Shown here piece by piece: positions 6,409-12,986 of a stretch of DNA of 13,307 nt. The stretch comes from Acidobacteriota bacterium (GTDB taxonomy: Bacteria; Acidobacteriota; Terriglobia; Acidoferrales; 2-02-FULL-67-57). The DNA is taken from positions 1 through 13,307 of the forward strand of contig JACQTG010000039.1 of assembly GCA_016210895.1 (NCBI GenBank), given 5' to 3'. Both the position numbers and the translations under genes were made by a program. A model generated the notes under the pieces. It was not told the origin of the DNA. It did not search any database and saw nothing but the letters and a program-made list of their open reading frames with translations. Numbering within the stretch: position 1 is the first letter of the stretch; each line of letters begins with the position of its first letter.

Positions 6409-7468
6409 CCACCCGGTGCAGGTACTTCAGCGTCTGTCGGTAGGAGTCGAGCGCGCTGGTTTCTGTATAGGGGATGCCGCGTGCCGCGCAGAATGCGCGC
6501 ACAATGCCCTGCGACTCTTTCAATTTGTTCCGCGGCATGTTCGGGAATAGATGATGCTCGACCTGATAGTTGAGTGCCCCGTACCAGAAATCGGTGAACG
6601 GATGGGGGCGGACGTTGCGGGTGGTGACCACCTGGCGGCGCAGGAGATCCATCTGCGTGTCCTTAGGAAGGATGGGCATGCCTTTGTGATTCGGGGCAAA
6701 GACCGAAGCCAGGAACAGGCCATAGCCGGCCTGTTGAACAAAGAGAAACAGCAGCGCCTGCCAAACCTCTAGCACCTGGAACAAGAACGCGCCGACCAGC
6801 GCATAATGCGCGCCCAAAAGGATGGTTTCTGTGTTGGCTTTCTCGCGCCAGAGAAACTGGATGGATTCTTTCCGTCTCCGGAAGGCGTCAAAAAACAACA
6901 TCGGGATGAAGAGGTACGCCTGGTATTTGGTGATGACGCGACGCAGTCCCGTCTTGCCCCGAGCTTGCTCTTCGGTTAAGGCCACCAGCGAAACGTCGAT
7001 GTCCGGGTCGAGATCCACCTGGTTGGGACTGGCGTGATGCCGGTTGTGCGACTCCCGCCAGTAACCGTAGCTCATCCCAAGCACCAGGTTGGTGACCAGC
7101 GTGCCGAGAACGTGGTTCCTCCAGGGACGGCGGAAGATCTGGCCGTGGCCCGCGTCGTGGACGATAAAACTCAACTGGCAGCAGGCGAAAGCCAGGAAAA
7201 CAGCATTCAGAAGCTGCAGCCCAAAACCTTCCACAGTAGCCAGCACGCTCAGGCCTGCCGCCAGCATGGCCAGTGTCATCGACACCCTGCCGATGTAATA
7301 GAGCGGCTGCTTGGCGAAGAGCCCTTTCTGTTCGAGCAATCGCCGCAACTCCGCGTACTCCCCGGCAGGCAGCACCCCAGACTCCTTGAGCGCCGGTCGG
7401 GGCCAGTTTTTTTCCCCGCGGCTCAATTCCAGGTTCTGCCTTCGCGGCTGTGTCTCACTGCTCTCCAT
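6362..7468 (-). CDS. membrane fatty acid (acyl-lipid) desaturase
   Basis: The 368-residue integral membrane di-iron enzyme introduces a double bond into an acyl chain using O2 and electrons from a ferredoxin or similar donor. The three histidine boxes are complete: HDAGH (104-108), HNRHH (141-145) and QVEHH (302-306). A Gln instead of His at the start of the third box is the mark of the front-end / linoleoyl-CoA-type branch. Hydrophobic segments lie at about 60-103, 120-133, 183-194 and 215-256. There is no N-terminal cytochrome b5 domain, so an external electron donor is needed. The ATG at 7468 follows AGGAGG with six bases between, an excellent binding site. A flavoenzyme relic overlaps the 3' end. 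Regiospecificity cannot be read from sequence. Confidence 0.93.
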   Translation of the reverse strand: MESSETQPRRQNLELSRGEKNWPRPALKESGVLPAGEYAELRRLLEQKGLFAKQPLYYIGRVSMTLAMLAAGLSVLATVEGFGLQLLNAVFLAFACCQLSFIVHDAGHGQIFRRPWRNHVLGTLVTNLVLGMSYGYWRESHNRHHASPNQVDLDPDIDVSLVALTEEQARGKTGLRRVITKYQAYLFIPMLFFDAFRRRKESIQFLWREKANTETILLGAHYALVGAFLFQVLEVWQALLFLFVQQAGYGLFLASVFAPNHKGMPILPKDTQMDLLRRQVVTTRNVRPHPFTDFWYGALNYQVEHHLFPNMPRNKLKESQGIVRAFCAARGIPYTETSALDSYRQTLKYLHRVGAALREEAPDATESD

Positions 7469-7570
7469 GCGTCTCCTCCTGTAGGGTTCTGCGCTTCTTG
7501 AATGGTGGTGTGATGAAGTCTCTCGGGCCCATCTCCACTGTGGCCATAGGTCTCCGGGTCCGACATCCCT

Positions 7571-7598
7571 ATAGTAGGCTAGCCCGGTTGAATTGCAA
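7571..7598 (-). promoter_or_regulatory. candidate promoter of the desaturase
   Basis: Read on the minus strand, TTGCAA (7598-7593) and TACTAT (7576-7571) are 16 bases apart, each matching four of six consensus positions. They lie about 100 bases upstream of the desaturase start. The rest of 7469-7695 shows no gene; it is A/T-richer and serves as the divergent spacer to the integrase. Confidence 0.35.
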
Positions 7599-7695
7599 CC
7601 TTTCGAGCATAAAACCTTAGCGCATTTACAGAATGCCTTAGCTCGAGAAGGACAAGTTCAGTTAGTTTGGACAGCGAGAAGTCAGACTGCCAAGT

Positions 7696-8868
7696 GTGTC
7701 AAAAGGCTGTGAACAGGTGGCCGAGGTAAGTGGTTGGAAAATCCCAGCAGAAAATCCACAAATCATAGGGGCCAAAACCACATGCTTTCGAAACAAGATG
7801 GAAGTGGCGGGGAATAGACCGATCATCCAACTCCTCTATCACATTTGGGGAGCTAGCCCGGCAGTGGGAAGAAACATCCTCCCGCTTAAGAAGGCTTCGA
7901 CGCAAGCCTTCTATCGGGATGTGATCTACAGGCATCTGCTGCCGGCGTTCTCGAACCAACGCCTCTGTGATCTCGTGCGCGCGGAGATCCAGGGATTCAT
8001 CACTGCGGAGACACAGCGATACGCGTGGAGTACGGTTCAGGGTATTCGCGTAACAGTAAACCTGATTCTGGACCCGGCGCTCGACTGGGACTACCTCAGT
8101 GAAAATCCTGCTCGCTCCATCAAGATGCCACGCCGTCAGAACCGGCCCGATCTCGTTGTGCTCTCGCTGGCCGAAATTGGCCGGCTACTTCAGGAACTGA
8201 AAGAGCCATACCAGACAATGGTAAGCATGGCCGTGTTGACCGGCATGCGCCGGTGCGAACTGTTTGCCCTGCGCTGGTCGGACGTGGACTTTGACCAGCT
8301 AGTCATCCATGTTCGCCAGCGCGTGTACCGCAACCAGATCGACACGCCCAAGGGGCGTGGGTCAATCCGCAACCTTCCGCTGCCCAGCGGATTGACTGCC
8401 CGGCTCTTGGCACTGCGGGATGCCGCTGCGGCTACTCCTCCCGGACTAGTCTTTCCTGGCCGGAAAGGGAAGCCGTTGAGTGCTACAACGGTTGCTCGGC
8501 GCGTGCTCAAGCCCGCACTGCAGAAGCTCGGCCTGCCTGAAGTCTCCTGGCACGGCTTTCGGCGCACGCTGGGCACGTGGATGCGGGAGCAGAACGTGCA
8601 CGTGAAGACGATCCAAGAGCAACTCGGACATGCAAATGCGGCAACGACTCTCGACTTATATGTGGGATCGTTGTCCGATGAGCGCCGCCGGGCGATCGAA
8701 AGGGACCGAACGCTTGCTGAGTCCAATTGCACCCAAATGGACCCAAATGGGGTCTTGTGGCGCTTTGGCTCGCACGCTAACTCAATGAGAAAATGGGGAA
8801 ACGGTGGTAGCGGTACCGGGAATCGAACCCGGGTTTCCAGATTGAGAATCTGGCGTCCTAGCCCCTAG
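7696..8868 (+). CDS. tyrosine recombinase / phage-type integrase
   Basis: The protein catalyses site-specific recombination, usually integrating and excising a mobile element. A SAM-like core-binding domain covers about 66-145 (KKASTQAFYRDVIYRHLLPA). The catalytic domain has all the active residues: Arg185 (TGMRRCEL), Lys219 (TPKGRGSIR), His286 and Arg289 (HGFRR), His312 (LGH) and the nucleophile Tyr322 (DLYVG). The start is uncertain: GTG 7696 has only a weak binding site and ATG 7798 is an alternative; the first 60 residues look poorly conserved. The last 20 or so residues (GTGNRTRVSRLRIW) are simply the antisense translation of a tRNA gene, so the natural C-terminus was probably nearer residue 345. 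A 10-base tandem duplication at 8731-8750 may have caused this. It appears to be a solitary remnant of an element. Confidence 0.9.
   Translation: MSKGCEQVAEVSGWKIPAENPQIIGAKTTCFRNKMEVAGNRPIIQLLYHIWGASPAVGRNILPLKKASTQAFYRDVIYRHLLPAFSNQRLCDLVRAEIQGFITAETQRYAWSTVQGIRVTVNLILDPALDWDYLSENPARSIKMPRRQNRPDLVVLSLAEIGRLLQELKEPYQTMVSMAVLTGMRRCELFALRWSDVDFDQLVIHVRQRVYRNQIDTPKGRGSIRNLPLPSGLTARLLALRDAAAATPPGLVFPGRKGKPLSATTVARRVLKPALQKLGLPEVSWHGFRRTLGTWMREQNVHVKTIQEQLGHANAATTLDLYVGSLSDERRRAIERDRTLAESNCTQMDPNGVLWRFGSHANSMRKWGNGGSGTGNRTRVSRLRIWRPSP
8731..8750 (+). repeat. perfect tandem 10-mer in the integrase C-terminus
   Basis: ACCCAAATGG occurs twice in direct succession. Because ten is not a multiple of three, one extra copy shifts the reading frame. 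With a single copy the integrase would end at TGA 8786-8788, before the tRNA; with two it runs on into the tRNA gene. Confidence 0.9.
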
Positions 8869-8879
8869 ACGATACCGCC
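8805..8879 (-). tRNA. tRNA-Glu (anticodon CTC)
   Basis: On the minus strand the 75 bases fold as a cloverleaf. The acceptor stem GGCGGTA pairs with TACCGCT (G1-T72 wobble). The D arm contains TCTAGGGGCTAGGA. The anticodon stem-loop is CCAGA-TTCTCAA-TCTGG with CTC in the anticodon position, reading GAG codons. The T arm is CCGGG-TTCGATT-CCCGG. The discriminator is A and CCA is encoded (3' end at 8805). The 3' end faces the integrase gene, the usual orientation for elements that integrate into tRNA genes and restore the 3' half. Confidence 0.97.
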
Positions 8880-8906
8880 TCGGAATCCTTGCGGCTGCCC
8901 TGTTAC

Positions 8907-8935
8907 GGCATAACCTTTATAGCCGAAGCTGACAA
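8907..8935 (-). promoter_or_regulatory. candidate promoter of tRNA-Glu
   Basis: On the minus strand TTGTCA (8935-8930), a five-of-six match, is followed after 17 bases by TATGCC (8912-8907). It lies about 28 bases before the mature 5' end of the tRNA, a sensible distance for a short precursor leader. Confidence 0.4.
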
Positions 8936-8951
8936 ACAGCGTCAAGCCGCG

Positions 8952-8980
8952 TTGACTTGCCCCCGGCAGCCCGCTAGCAT
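8952..8980 (+). promoter_or_regulatory. promoter of the trp operon
   Basis: TTGACT (8952-8957) and TAGCAT (8975-8980) are exactly 17 bases apart. Transcription would begin near 8987, leaving a leader of only about 25 bases to the trpC start. There is therefore no room for a leader-peptide attenuator or T-box. An inverted repeat GTCAA-GCCGCG-TTGAC (8941-8956) overlaps the -35 box and could be an operator. Confidence 0.55.
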
Positions 8981-9011
8981 ACGAGTTTGCCTTTCAGGTG
9001 GGGAGCCGACT

Positions 9012-9824
9012 GTGCCGAACCCCGTAGGAGTGAACACGGCCGCGGTCTTGGAGCGCATCCTGGTGGCGCGCCGCCGGGCTCTCGCCCAGGCCCAGCAGAC
9101 CATCCCGGCGACAATACTCGAGGAGCGTGCCGCCGCCGCCCCGCCGGTGCGGGATTTCCGTGCTGCCCTGAGCCGGGCCGCGCCGAACGTCATCGCTGAG
9201 CTGAAGAAGGCCTCACCCTCACGCGGGGTTCTCCGCCAGCTCTACAACCCCGCTGCTCTGGCACCGGGGCTCGAAACGGCTGGCGCCGCTGCGCTTTCCG
9301 TGCTCACCGAGCCCGAATTTTTCCAGGGGGCCATCGAAGATTTGGGTGTGGTGCGCGGCCTCTGCGGCGTTCCCGTGCTACGCAAGGACTTTCTCTTCGA
9401 CCCCTATCAGCTCTTTGAGTCCCGGGCGGCCGGGGCCGATGCCTTTCTGCTCATCGCCGCCATCCTCAGCGGGGCCGAGCTGCGACGCTTGATTCAGTTG
9501 GGAAAGCAGCTGGGCATGGTCGCGCTGGTAGAAGTCCACGCCGCCGAGGAGCTCGAGCGGGCCCTGGAGGCGGGTGCCGAGATTGTCGGCGTCAACAACC
9601 GCAACCTGAAGACCTTTGAGGTGAGTGTCGAGACGTCGCACGAATTGATTGAGCAGATTCCCGACCGCTGCCTGGCGGTGAGCGAAAGCGGCCTGCGCTC
9701 GGCGGCAGAGCTCGCCCGGCTCCGCGCTGCCGGCTTCGACGCCTTCTTGATTGGGGAATTCCTGATGCAGGCCGCCGACCCGGCGGTGGCCTTGCGAGGG
9801 CTTCTCGGAGGAGAGGCGGCCTAG
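9012..9824 (+). CDS. trpC: indole-3-glycerol phosphate synthase
   Basis: The cytoplasmic (beta/alpha)8 barrel converts CdRP to indole-3-glycerol phosphate with loss of CO2 and water, the fourth step of the tryptophan branch. I chose GTG 9012 (270 residues, the normal size) because AGGTGGGG with GGGGAG ends six bases before it, and it lies just after the promoter. The longer frame from 8889 would start upstream of the predicted transcript. Catalytic and binding residues are all visible: Glu63 and Lys65 (AELKKASPSRG), Lys125 (VLRKDF), Glu174 (LVEVH), Asn195 (VGVNNRNL) and Glu225 (AVSESG). It is the first gene of the local operon, and trpF follows with no gap. Confidence 0.96.
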   Translation: MPNPVGVNTAAVLERILVARRRALAQAQQTIPATILEERAAAAPPVRDFRAALSRAAPNVIAELKKASPSRGVLRQLYNPAALAPGLETAGAAALSVLTEPEFFQGAIEDLGVVRGLCGVPVLRKDFLFDPYQLFESRAAGADAFLLIAAILSGAELRRLIQLGKQLGMVALVEVHAAEELERALEAGAEIVGVNNRNLKTFEVSVETSHELIEQIPDRCLAVSESGLRSAAELARLRAAGFDAFLIGEFLMQAADPAVALRGLLGGEAA

Positions 9825-10454
9825 ATGGTTCGCGTCAAGGTGTGCGGCATCACCAACCTGGAGGATGCCCTGGTGGCGACGACAGCCGGGGCGGACGCCC
9901 TGGGGTTTAACTTCTGGCCGCCGAGCCCGCGGTATGTCGAGCCGGGCCGGGTTGCGGACATCATCGCCCATCTCCCGCCGTTTGTCACTTCGGTGGGGGT
10001 GTTTGTGAACGAATCGCGCCCGGCGGTCCAGGGCGTGGCGCGCCGGAGCGCCGTCACCGCCGTCCAGCTCCACGGGGACGAGCTTCCCGACGATGTGGCC
10101 GCCCTGGCGGCGGCCGGCCTCTCGGTTCTCAAGGCCTTTCGCGTGGGGCGCGGGTTCCGTGGGGAGCAGCTCCGGCGCTACCCGCAGGCGCAAGCCTTCC
10201 TGTTGGATGCCGAGGTGAAAGGCCGACGGGGCGGCACGGGCAGGACCTTTGATTGGCGGGCCGCGCAGCGGGCCAACTCCTACGGGCGGATTCTGCTGGC
10301 GGGTGGTCTAACCCCGGAGAATGTTGCCGAGGCCATCCGCCAGGCCCGGCCCTACGGGGTGGACGTCTGCACCGGAGTCGAGAAGAAGCCCGGCGTCAAG
10401 GATCACGCCCGGCTGCGGGCGTTTATCCAGGAGGCCAAAGGAGTGGCGGCGTGA
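9825..10454 (+). CDS. trpF: phosphoribosylanthranilate isomerase
   Basis: The 209-residue barrel enzyme isomerises N-(5-phosphoribosyl)anthranilate to CdRP, the substrate of TrpC. The two catalytic residues are in place: Cys7 (KVCGIT) and Asp128 (FLLDAEV). Other family blocks are GADALGFNFWPPSPRYV, QLHGDE (81-86), the LLAGGL loop (157-162) and the phosphate-binding end VDVCTGVEKKPGVKD (179-193), where CTGVEKK replaces the commoner SSGVE form. The ATG is directly behind the trpC stop, with GGAGGAG at 9807-9813, so the two are co-translated or nearly so. The stop overlaps the start of the following cytochrome gene (GTGA). Confidence 0.96.
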   Translation: MVRVKVCGITNLEDALVATTAGADALGFNFWPPSPRYVEPGRVADIIAHLPPFVTSVGVFVNESRPAVQGVARRSAVTAVQLHGDELPDDVAALAAAGLSVLKAFRVGRGFRGEQLRRYPQAQAFLLDAEVKGRRGGTGRTFDWRAAQRANSYGRILLAGGLTPENVAEAIRQARPYGVDVCTGVEKKPGVKDHARLRAFIQEAKGVAA

Positions 10455-10882
10455 GGACGGTGCTGGGGGGAGCTGTGACGCTGCTGTTGGGCAGCACGCT
10501 CCTGTTCGCCCATGGCGCCCAGCCCTGGCCGGTGCCGGAAAAGGCCAAGCGGCGCAAGAATCCCGTGCCGGTAACCGCCGAATCGCTGCGCGAAGGAGCG
10601 GCGCTTTTCCGCAGCCAGTGCGAGGTTTGCCATGGCCCAAAAGGCGAGGGCAACGGTCCGTGGGTCGAAAAGCTGCGCACCCGGCCGGCCGACCTCACCG
10701 ACCGGCAGATGATGAGCGAGATGACCGACGGAGAGATTTTTTGGAAAATCAGCAAGGGACGGGATGAAATGCCGCGCTTTGAAACGCAGTTGAGCGAAAG
10801 CCAGCGCTGGCACCTGGTGAACTACCTGCGCGCATTCGCCCGGGAGCCCACCGGGAGCCCGGGGGCGGAGCCCGGCCACTGA
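10451..10882 (+). CDS. exported mono-haem cytochrome c (class I)
   Basis: The 143-residue protein has a signal sequence (hydrophobic core about 4-20, [20 protein letters not shown]) and a basic linker. A single haem c motif CEVCH (57-61) is followed by [10 protein letters not shown], and the distal Met107 lies in GRDEMPRFE. The ending [14 protein letters not shown] is typical of the final helix of cbb3-III-type cytochrome domains. It should carry electrons in the periplasm or on the outer face of the membrane. I chose GTG 10451 because AAAGGAG (10437-10443) lies seven bases before it and it overlaps the trpF stop by four bases. A longer frame upstream only shadows trpF. trpB follows two bases after its stop. 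A respiratory protein coupled inside a tryptophan operon is unexpected; co-transcription is inferred from the spacing and no functional link is known to me. Confidence 0.92.
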   Translation: MRTVLGGAVTLLLGSTLLFAHGAQPWPVPEKAKRRKNPVPVTAESLREGAALFRSQCEVCHGPKGEGNGPWVEKLRTRPADLTDRQMMSEMTDGEIFWKISKGRDEMPRFETQLSESQRWHLVNYLRAFAREPTGSPGAEPGH

Positions 10883-10884
10883 CC

Positions 10885-12111
10885 ATGCCACGCGTCGCCC
10901 ATTCGCTGCCGGATGCCCGCGGACACTTCGGCGTCTTCGGGGGACGGTTTGTGCCGGAGACGTTGATGGCGCCGCTCGAAGAGCTGGAGCGCGCCTACCG
11001 CCGGGCGCGCGCTGACCGGGACTTCGCCCGAGCCCTTGCAGGGCTGCTGGCTGGCTTCGCCGGCCGGCCCACACCGCTTTACTTCGCCGAGCGGCTGACA
11101 CGCCACCTGGGCGGCCCCCGAATCTACTTGAAGCGCGAAGATCTGCTTCACACCGGTGCCCACAAGATCAACAACTGCCTGGGCCAGGGATTGCTCGCCG
11201 TGCGCCAGGGCAAGCGCCGCCTGATCGCCGAGACCGGCGCCGGCCAGCACGGCGTGGCCACCGCCACCGTGGCCGCCCACTTGGGCCTGGCCTGCACGGT
11301 CTACATGGGGGAAGAGGACATGGCTCGGCAGCGGCTCAACCTGGTGCGCATGCAGATGCTCGGCGCCGAGGTGGTGCCGGTGGGGGCCGGCAGTCGCACC
11401 CTGAAGGACGCCATCAGCGAGGCCATGCGCGATTGGGTGACCAACGTCGAAACCTCGCACTATCTGCTGGGCTCGGTTTGCGGCCCGCATCCCTACCCAA
11501 TGATGGTGCGTGATTTCCAGGCCATCATCGGGCGGGAGACCCGGCAGCAGATTCTCCGCGCCGAAAAGCGCCTGCCCGACTGGCTCTTCGCCTGCGTGGG
11601 CGGCGGGTCGAATGCCATTGGCCTCTTCACCGAGTTTCTGCGCGAACCGAGCGTACAGATGGTGGGGGTGGAAGCCGGCGGCCGCGGCCCGGCCCTCGGC
11701 GAGCATGCGTCGCGGCTCGCGGTTCGTTCCCGGGGCAACGGCGCCCGTCCGGGCGTGCTGCACGGCACCTACACTTATCTGCTGCAGGACAGACACGGGC
11801 AGATTTCCGCGACCCATTCGGTGTCGGCCGGTCTCGACTATCCGGCGGTAGGGCCTGAGCACGCCTTTCTGCACGACGCGGGGCGCGTCCGCTACACCGC
11901 CGTGAGCGACGACCAAGCCGTGGAGGCGGCGAGAGTCCTGGCGCAGCAGGAAGGCATCCTCCCTGCCCTCGAACCCGCGCACGCTTTGGCGGAGTTGATC
12001 AAGCGGGCTCCAAAGATGCGTTCGAGCGAAACTGTTGTCGTCAACCTCTCCGGGCGCGGCGACAAGGACGTGGACATCCTGGCCAGACACCTGCCGGCCC
12101 GGAAGGCGTGA
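10885..12111 (+). CDS. trpB: tryptophan synthase beta chain
   Basis: This PLP enzyme condenses indole with serine to make tryptophan, in the alpha2-beta2 complex with TrpA. At 408 residues it has normal length and is of the main TrpB1 type. Visible landmarks are [14 protein letters not shown] at the N-terminus, the PLP lysine Lys94 in [11 protein letters not shown] (87-97), the catalytic Glu116 in ETGAGQHG, the phosphate-holding GGGSNA loop (239-244), and SGRGDKD (389-395) near the end. The ATG stands two bases after the cytochrome stop; the binding site is poor (GGAG about 14 bases off), which suggests translation coupled to the gene before. Its own stop overlaps the GTG proposed for trpA. 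Confidence 0.97.
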   Translation: MPRVAHSLPDARGHFGVFGGRFVPETLMAPLEELERAYRRARADRDFARALAGLLAGFAGRPTPLYFAERLTRHLGGPRIYLKREDLLHTGAHKINNCLGQGLLAVRQGKRRLIAETGAGQHGVATATVAAHLGLACTVYMGEEDMARQRLNLVRMQMLGAEVVPVGAGSRTLKDAISEAMRDWVTNVETSHYLLGSVCGPHPYPMMVRDFQAIIGRETRQQILRAEKRLPDWLFACVGGGSNAIGLFTEFLREPSVQMVGVEAGGRGPALGEHASRLAVRSRGNGARPGVLHGTYTYLLQDRHGQISATHSVSAGLDYPAVGPEHAFLHDAGRVRYTAVSDDQAVEAARVLAQQEGILPALEPAHALAELIKRAPKMRSSETVVVNLSGRGDKDVDILARHLPARKA

Positions 12112-12116
12112 GTCCC

Positions 12117-12986
12117 ATGCCCCGACGGAGGAAATCAAAGGCGCGGCAGAACCTCCGGCCGGCAGGTTCGATCCTGAACGGCCCGCGCGGTCTGCGCGCG
12201 GCCTTCCGCCACGGCCGGCGCGGGAAAACTCCGGCGCTGGTGGCCTACCTGACTGTGGGCGACCCGAACCTGAAGTTCACCCAGGCTCTGGTTCTGCGGC
12301 TGGCCGAGGCCGGGGCGGACGTCATTGAGCTGGGGGTGCCGTTCTCCGACCCCATTGCCGACGGTCCGGTGATCCAGCGGGCGAGCGAGCGGGCGCTGCG
12401 GGCGGGCACCACCCTGGCCGAGGTGCTGAAGCTCGCCGGGCGCATTCGGAAGAGGAGCCGGGTGCCTCTGGTCGTGTTCAGCTACTTCAACCCGGTCCTG
12501 CAGATGGGCGTAGAGCGCTTCGCCGCCCGGGCCGCCGCCGCCGGCATCGCCGGGGTGCTGATCACCGACCTGACGCCGGAAGAAGCGGACGGTTTCGTCC
12601 GCACCATGCGGCGGCACGGGCTTGCCACCGTGTTTCTGGCGGCCCCCACTTCGACGAATGGCCGGCTGCGGGTCATCGCCCGGCTGTCGCGCGGTTTTGT
12701 CTACGCCATCTCCCGGCGGGGCGTGACCGGCCCGCGGACGGAGGTGTCGGCTGAAGCGACGAAGCTGGTTCGGCGCCTGCGGCGTGTGACCCGCCTGCCC
12801 GTGGCCGTGGGCTTTGGAATCGCCCAGGCCGAACAAGTAACGGCCTTGAATGGCGTGGCCGACGGGGTAGTGGTGGGCAGCGCCTTGGTAGAATGCTGCG
12901 AGCGCGCCGGGCACGGCGAAGCCGGACTGGAGGCGGCCGCAGAATTGTTACAAGAGTTGAAGGGATATCCTAAAGGGAGGAGCTAA
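12117..12986 (+). CDS. trpA: tryptophan synthase alpha chain
   Basis: The barrel enzyme splits indole-3-glycerol phosphate into glyceraldehyde-3-phosphate and indole, which passes to TrpB. From ATG 12117 the product has 289 residues. Catalytic Glu71 (VIELGVPF) and Asp82 (DPIADGP) are present, as are FSYFNP, RRGVTGPR and the VGFGI phosphate loop. GGAAGG (12101-12106) is ten bases before this ATG. GTG 12108, which overlaps the trpB stop, is the alternative and adds three residues. The N-terminus carries about 20 more residues than usual, strongly basic (PRRRKSKARQNLR). The LVPDLP block usual in the family reads LITDLT here. The downstream gene overlaps its stop by one base. Confidence 0.95.
   Translation: MPRRRKSKARQNLRPAGSILNGPRGLRAAFRHGRRGKTPALVAYLTVGDPNLKFTQALVLRLAEAGADVIELGVPFSDPIADGPVIQRASERALRAGTTLAEVLKLAGRIRKRSRVPLVVFSYFNPVLQMGVERFAARAAAAGIAGVLITDLTPEEADGFVRTMRRHGLATVFLAAPTSTNGRLRVIARLSRGFVYAISRRGVTGPRTEVSAEATKLVRRLRRVTRLPVAVGFGIAQAEQVTALNGVADGVVVGSALVECCERAGHGEAGLEAAAELLQELKGYPKGRS

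Noticed and set aside
7469..7695. second copy of the tRNA-Glu 3' end (att repeat)
   Set aside because: I looked for the TGGTAGCGGTACCGGG-like sequence left of the integrase here and in the other intergenic stretches and found none.
8889..9011. longer N-terminus for trpC
   Set aside because: The added 41 residues are not IGPS-like, the start lies upstream of the predicted -10 box, and GTG 9012 has a good binding site.
9378..10193. 271-codon minus-strand frame
   Set aside because: It is the mirror of trpC and trpF, which both carry full sets of catalytic residues.
10253..10450. longer N-terminus for the cytochrome
   Set aside because: It lies wholly within trpF in another frame and would bury the signal peptide; GTG 10451 has its own binding site.
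10822..12138. 438-codon open frame on the minus strand
   Set aside because: It mirrors trpB, whose family motifs and length are unmistakable; a long antisense frame is expected in GC-rich DNA.
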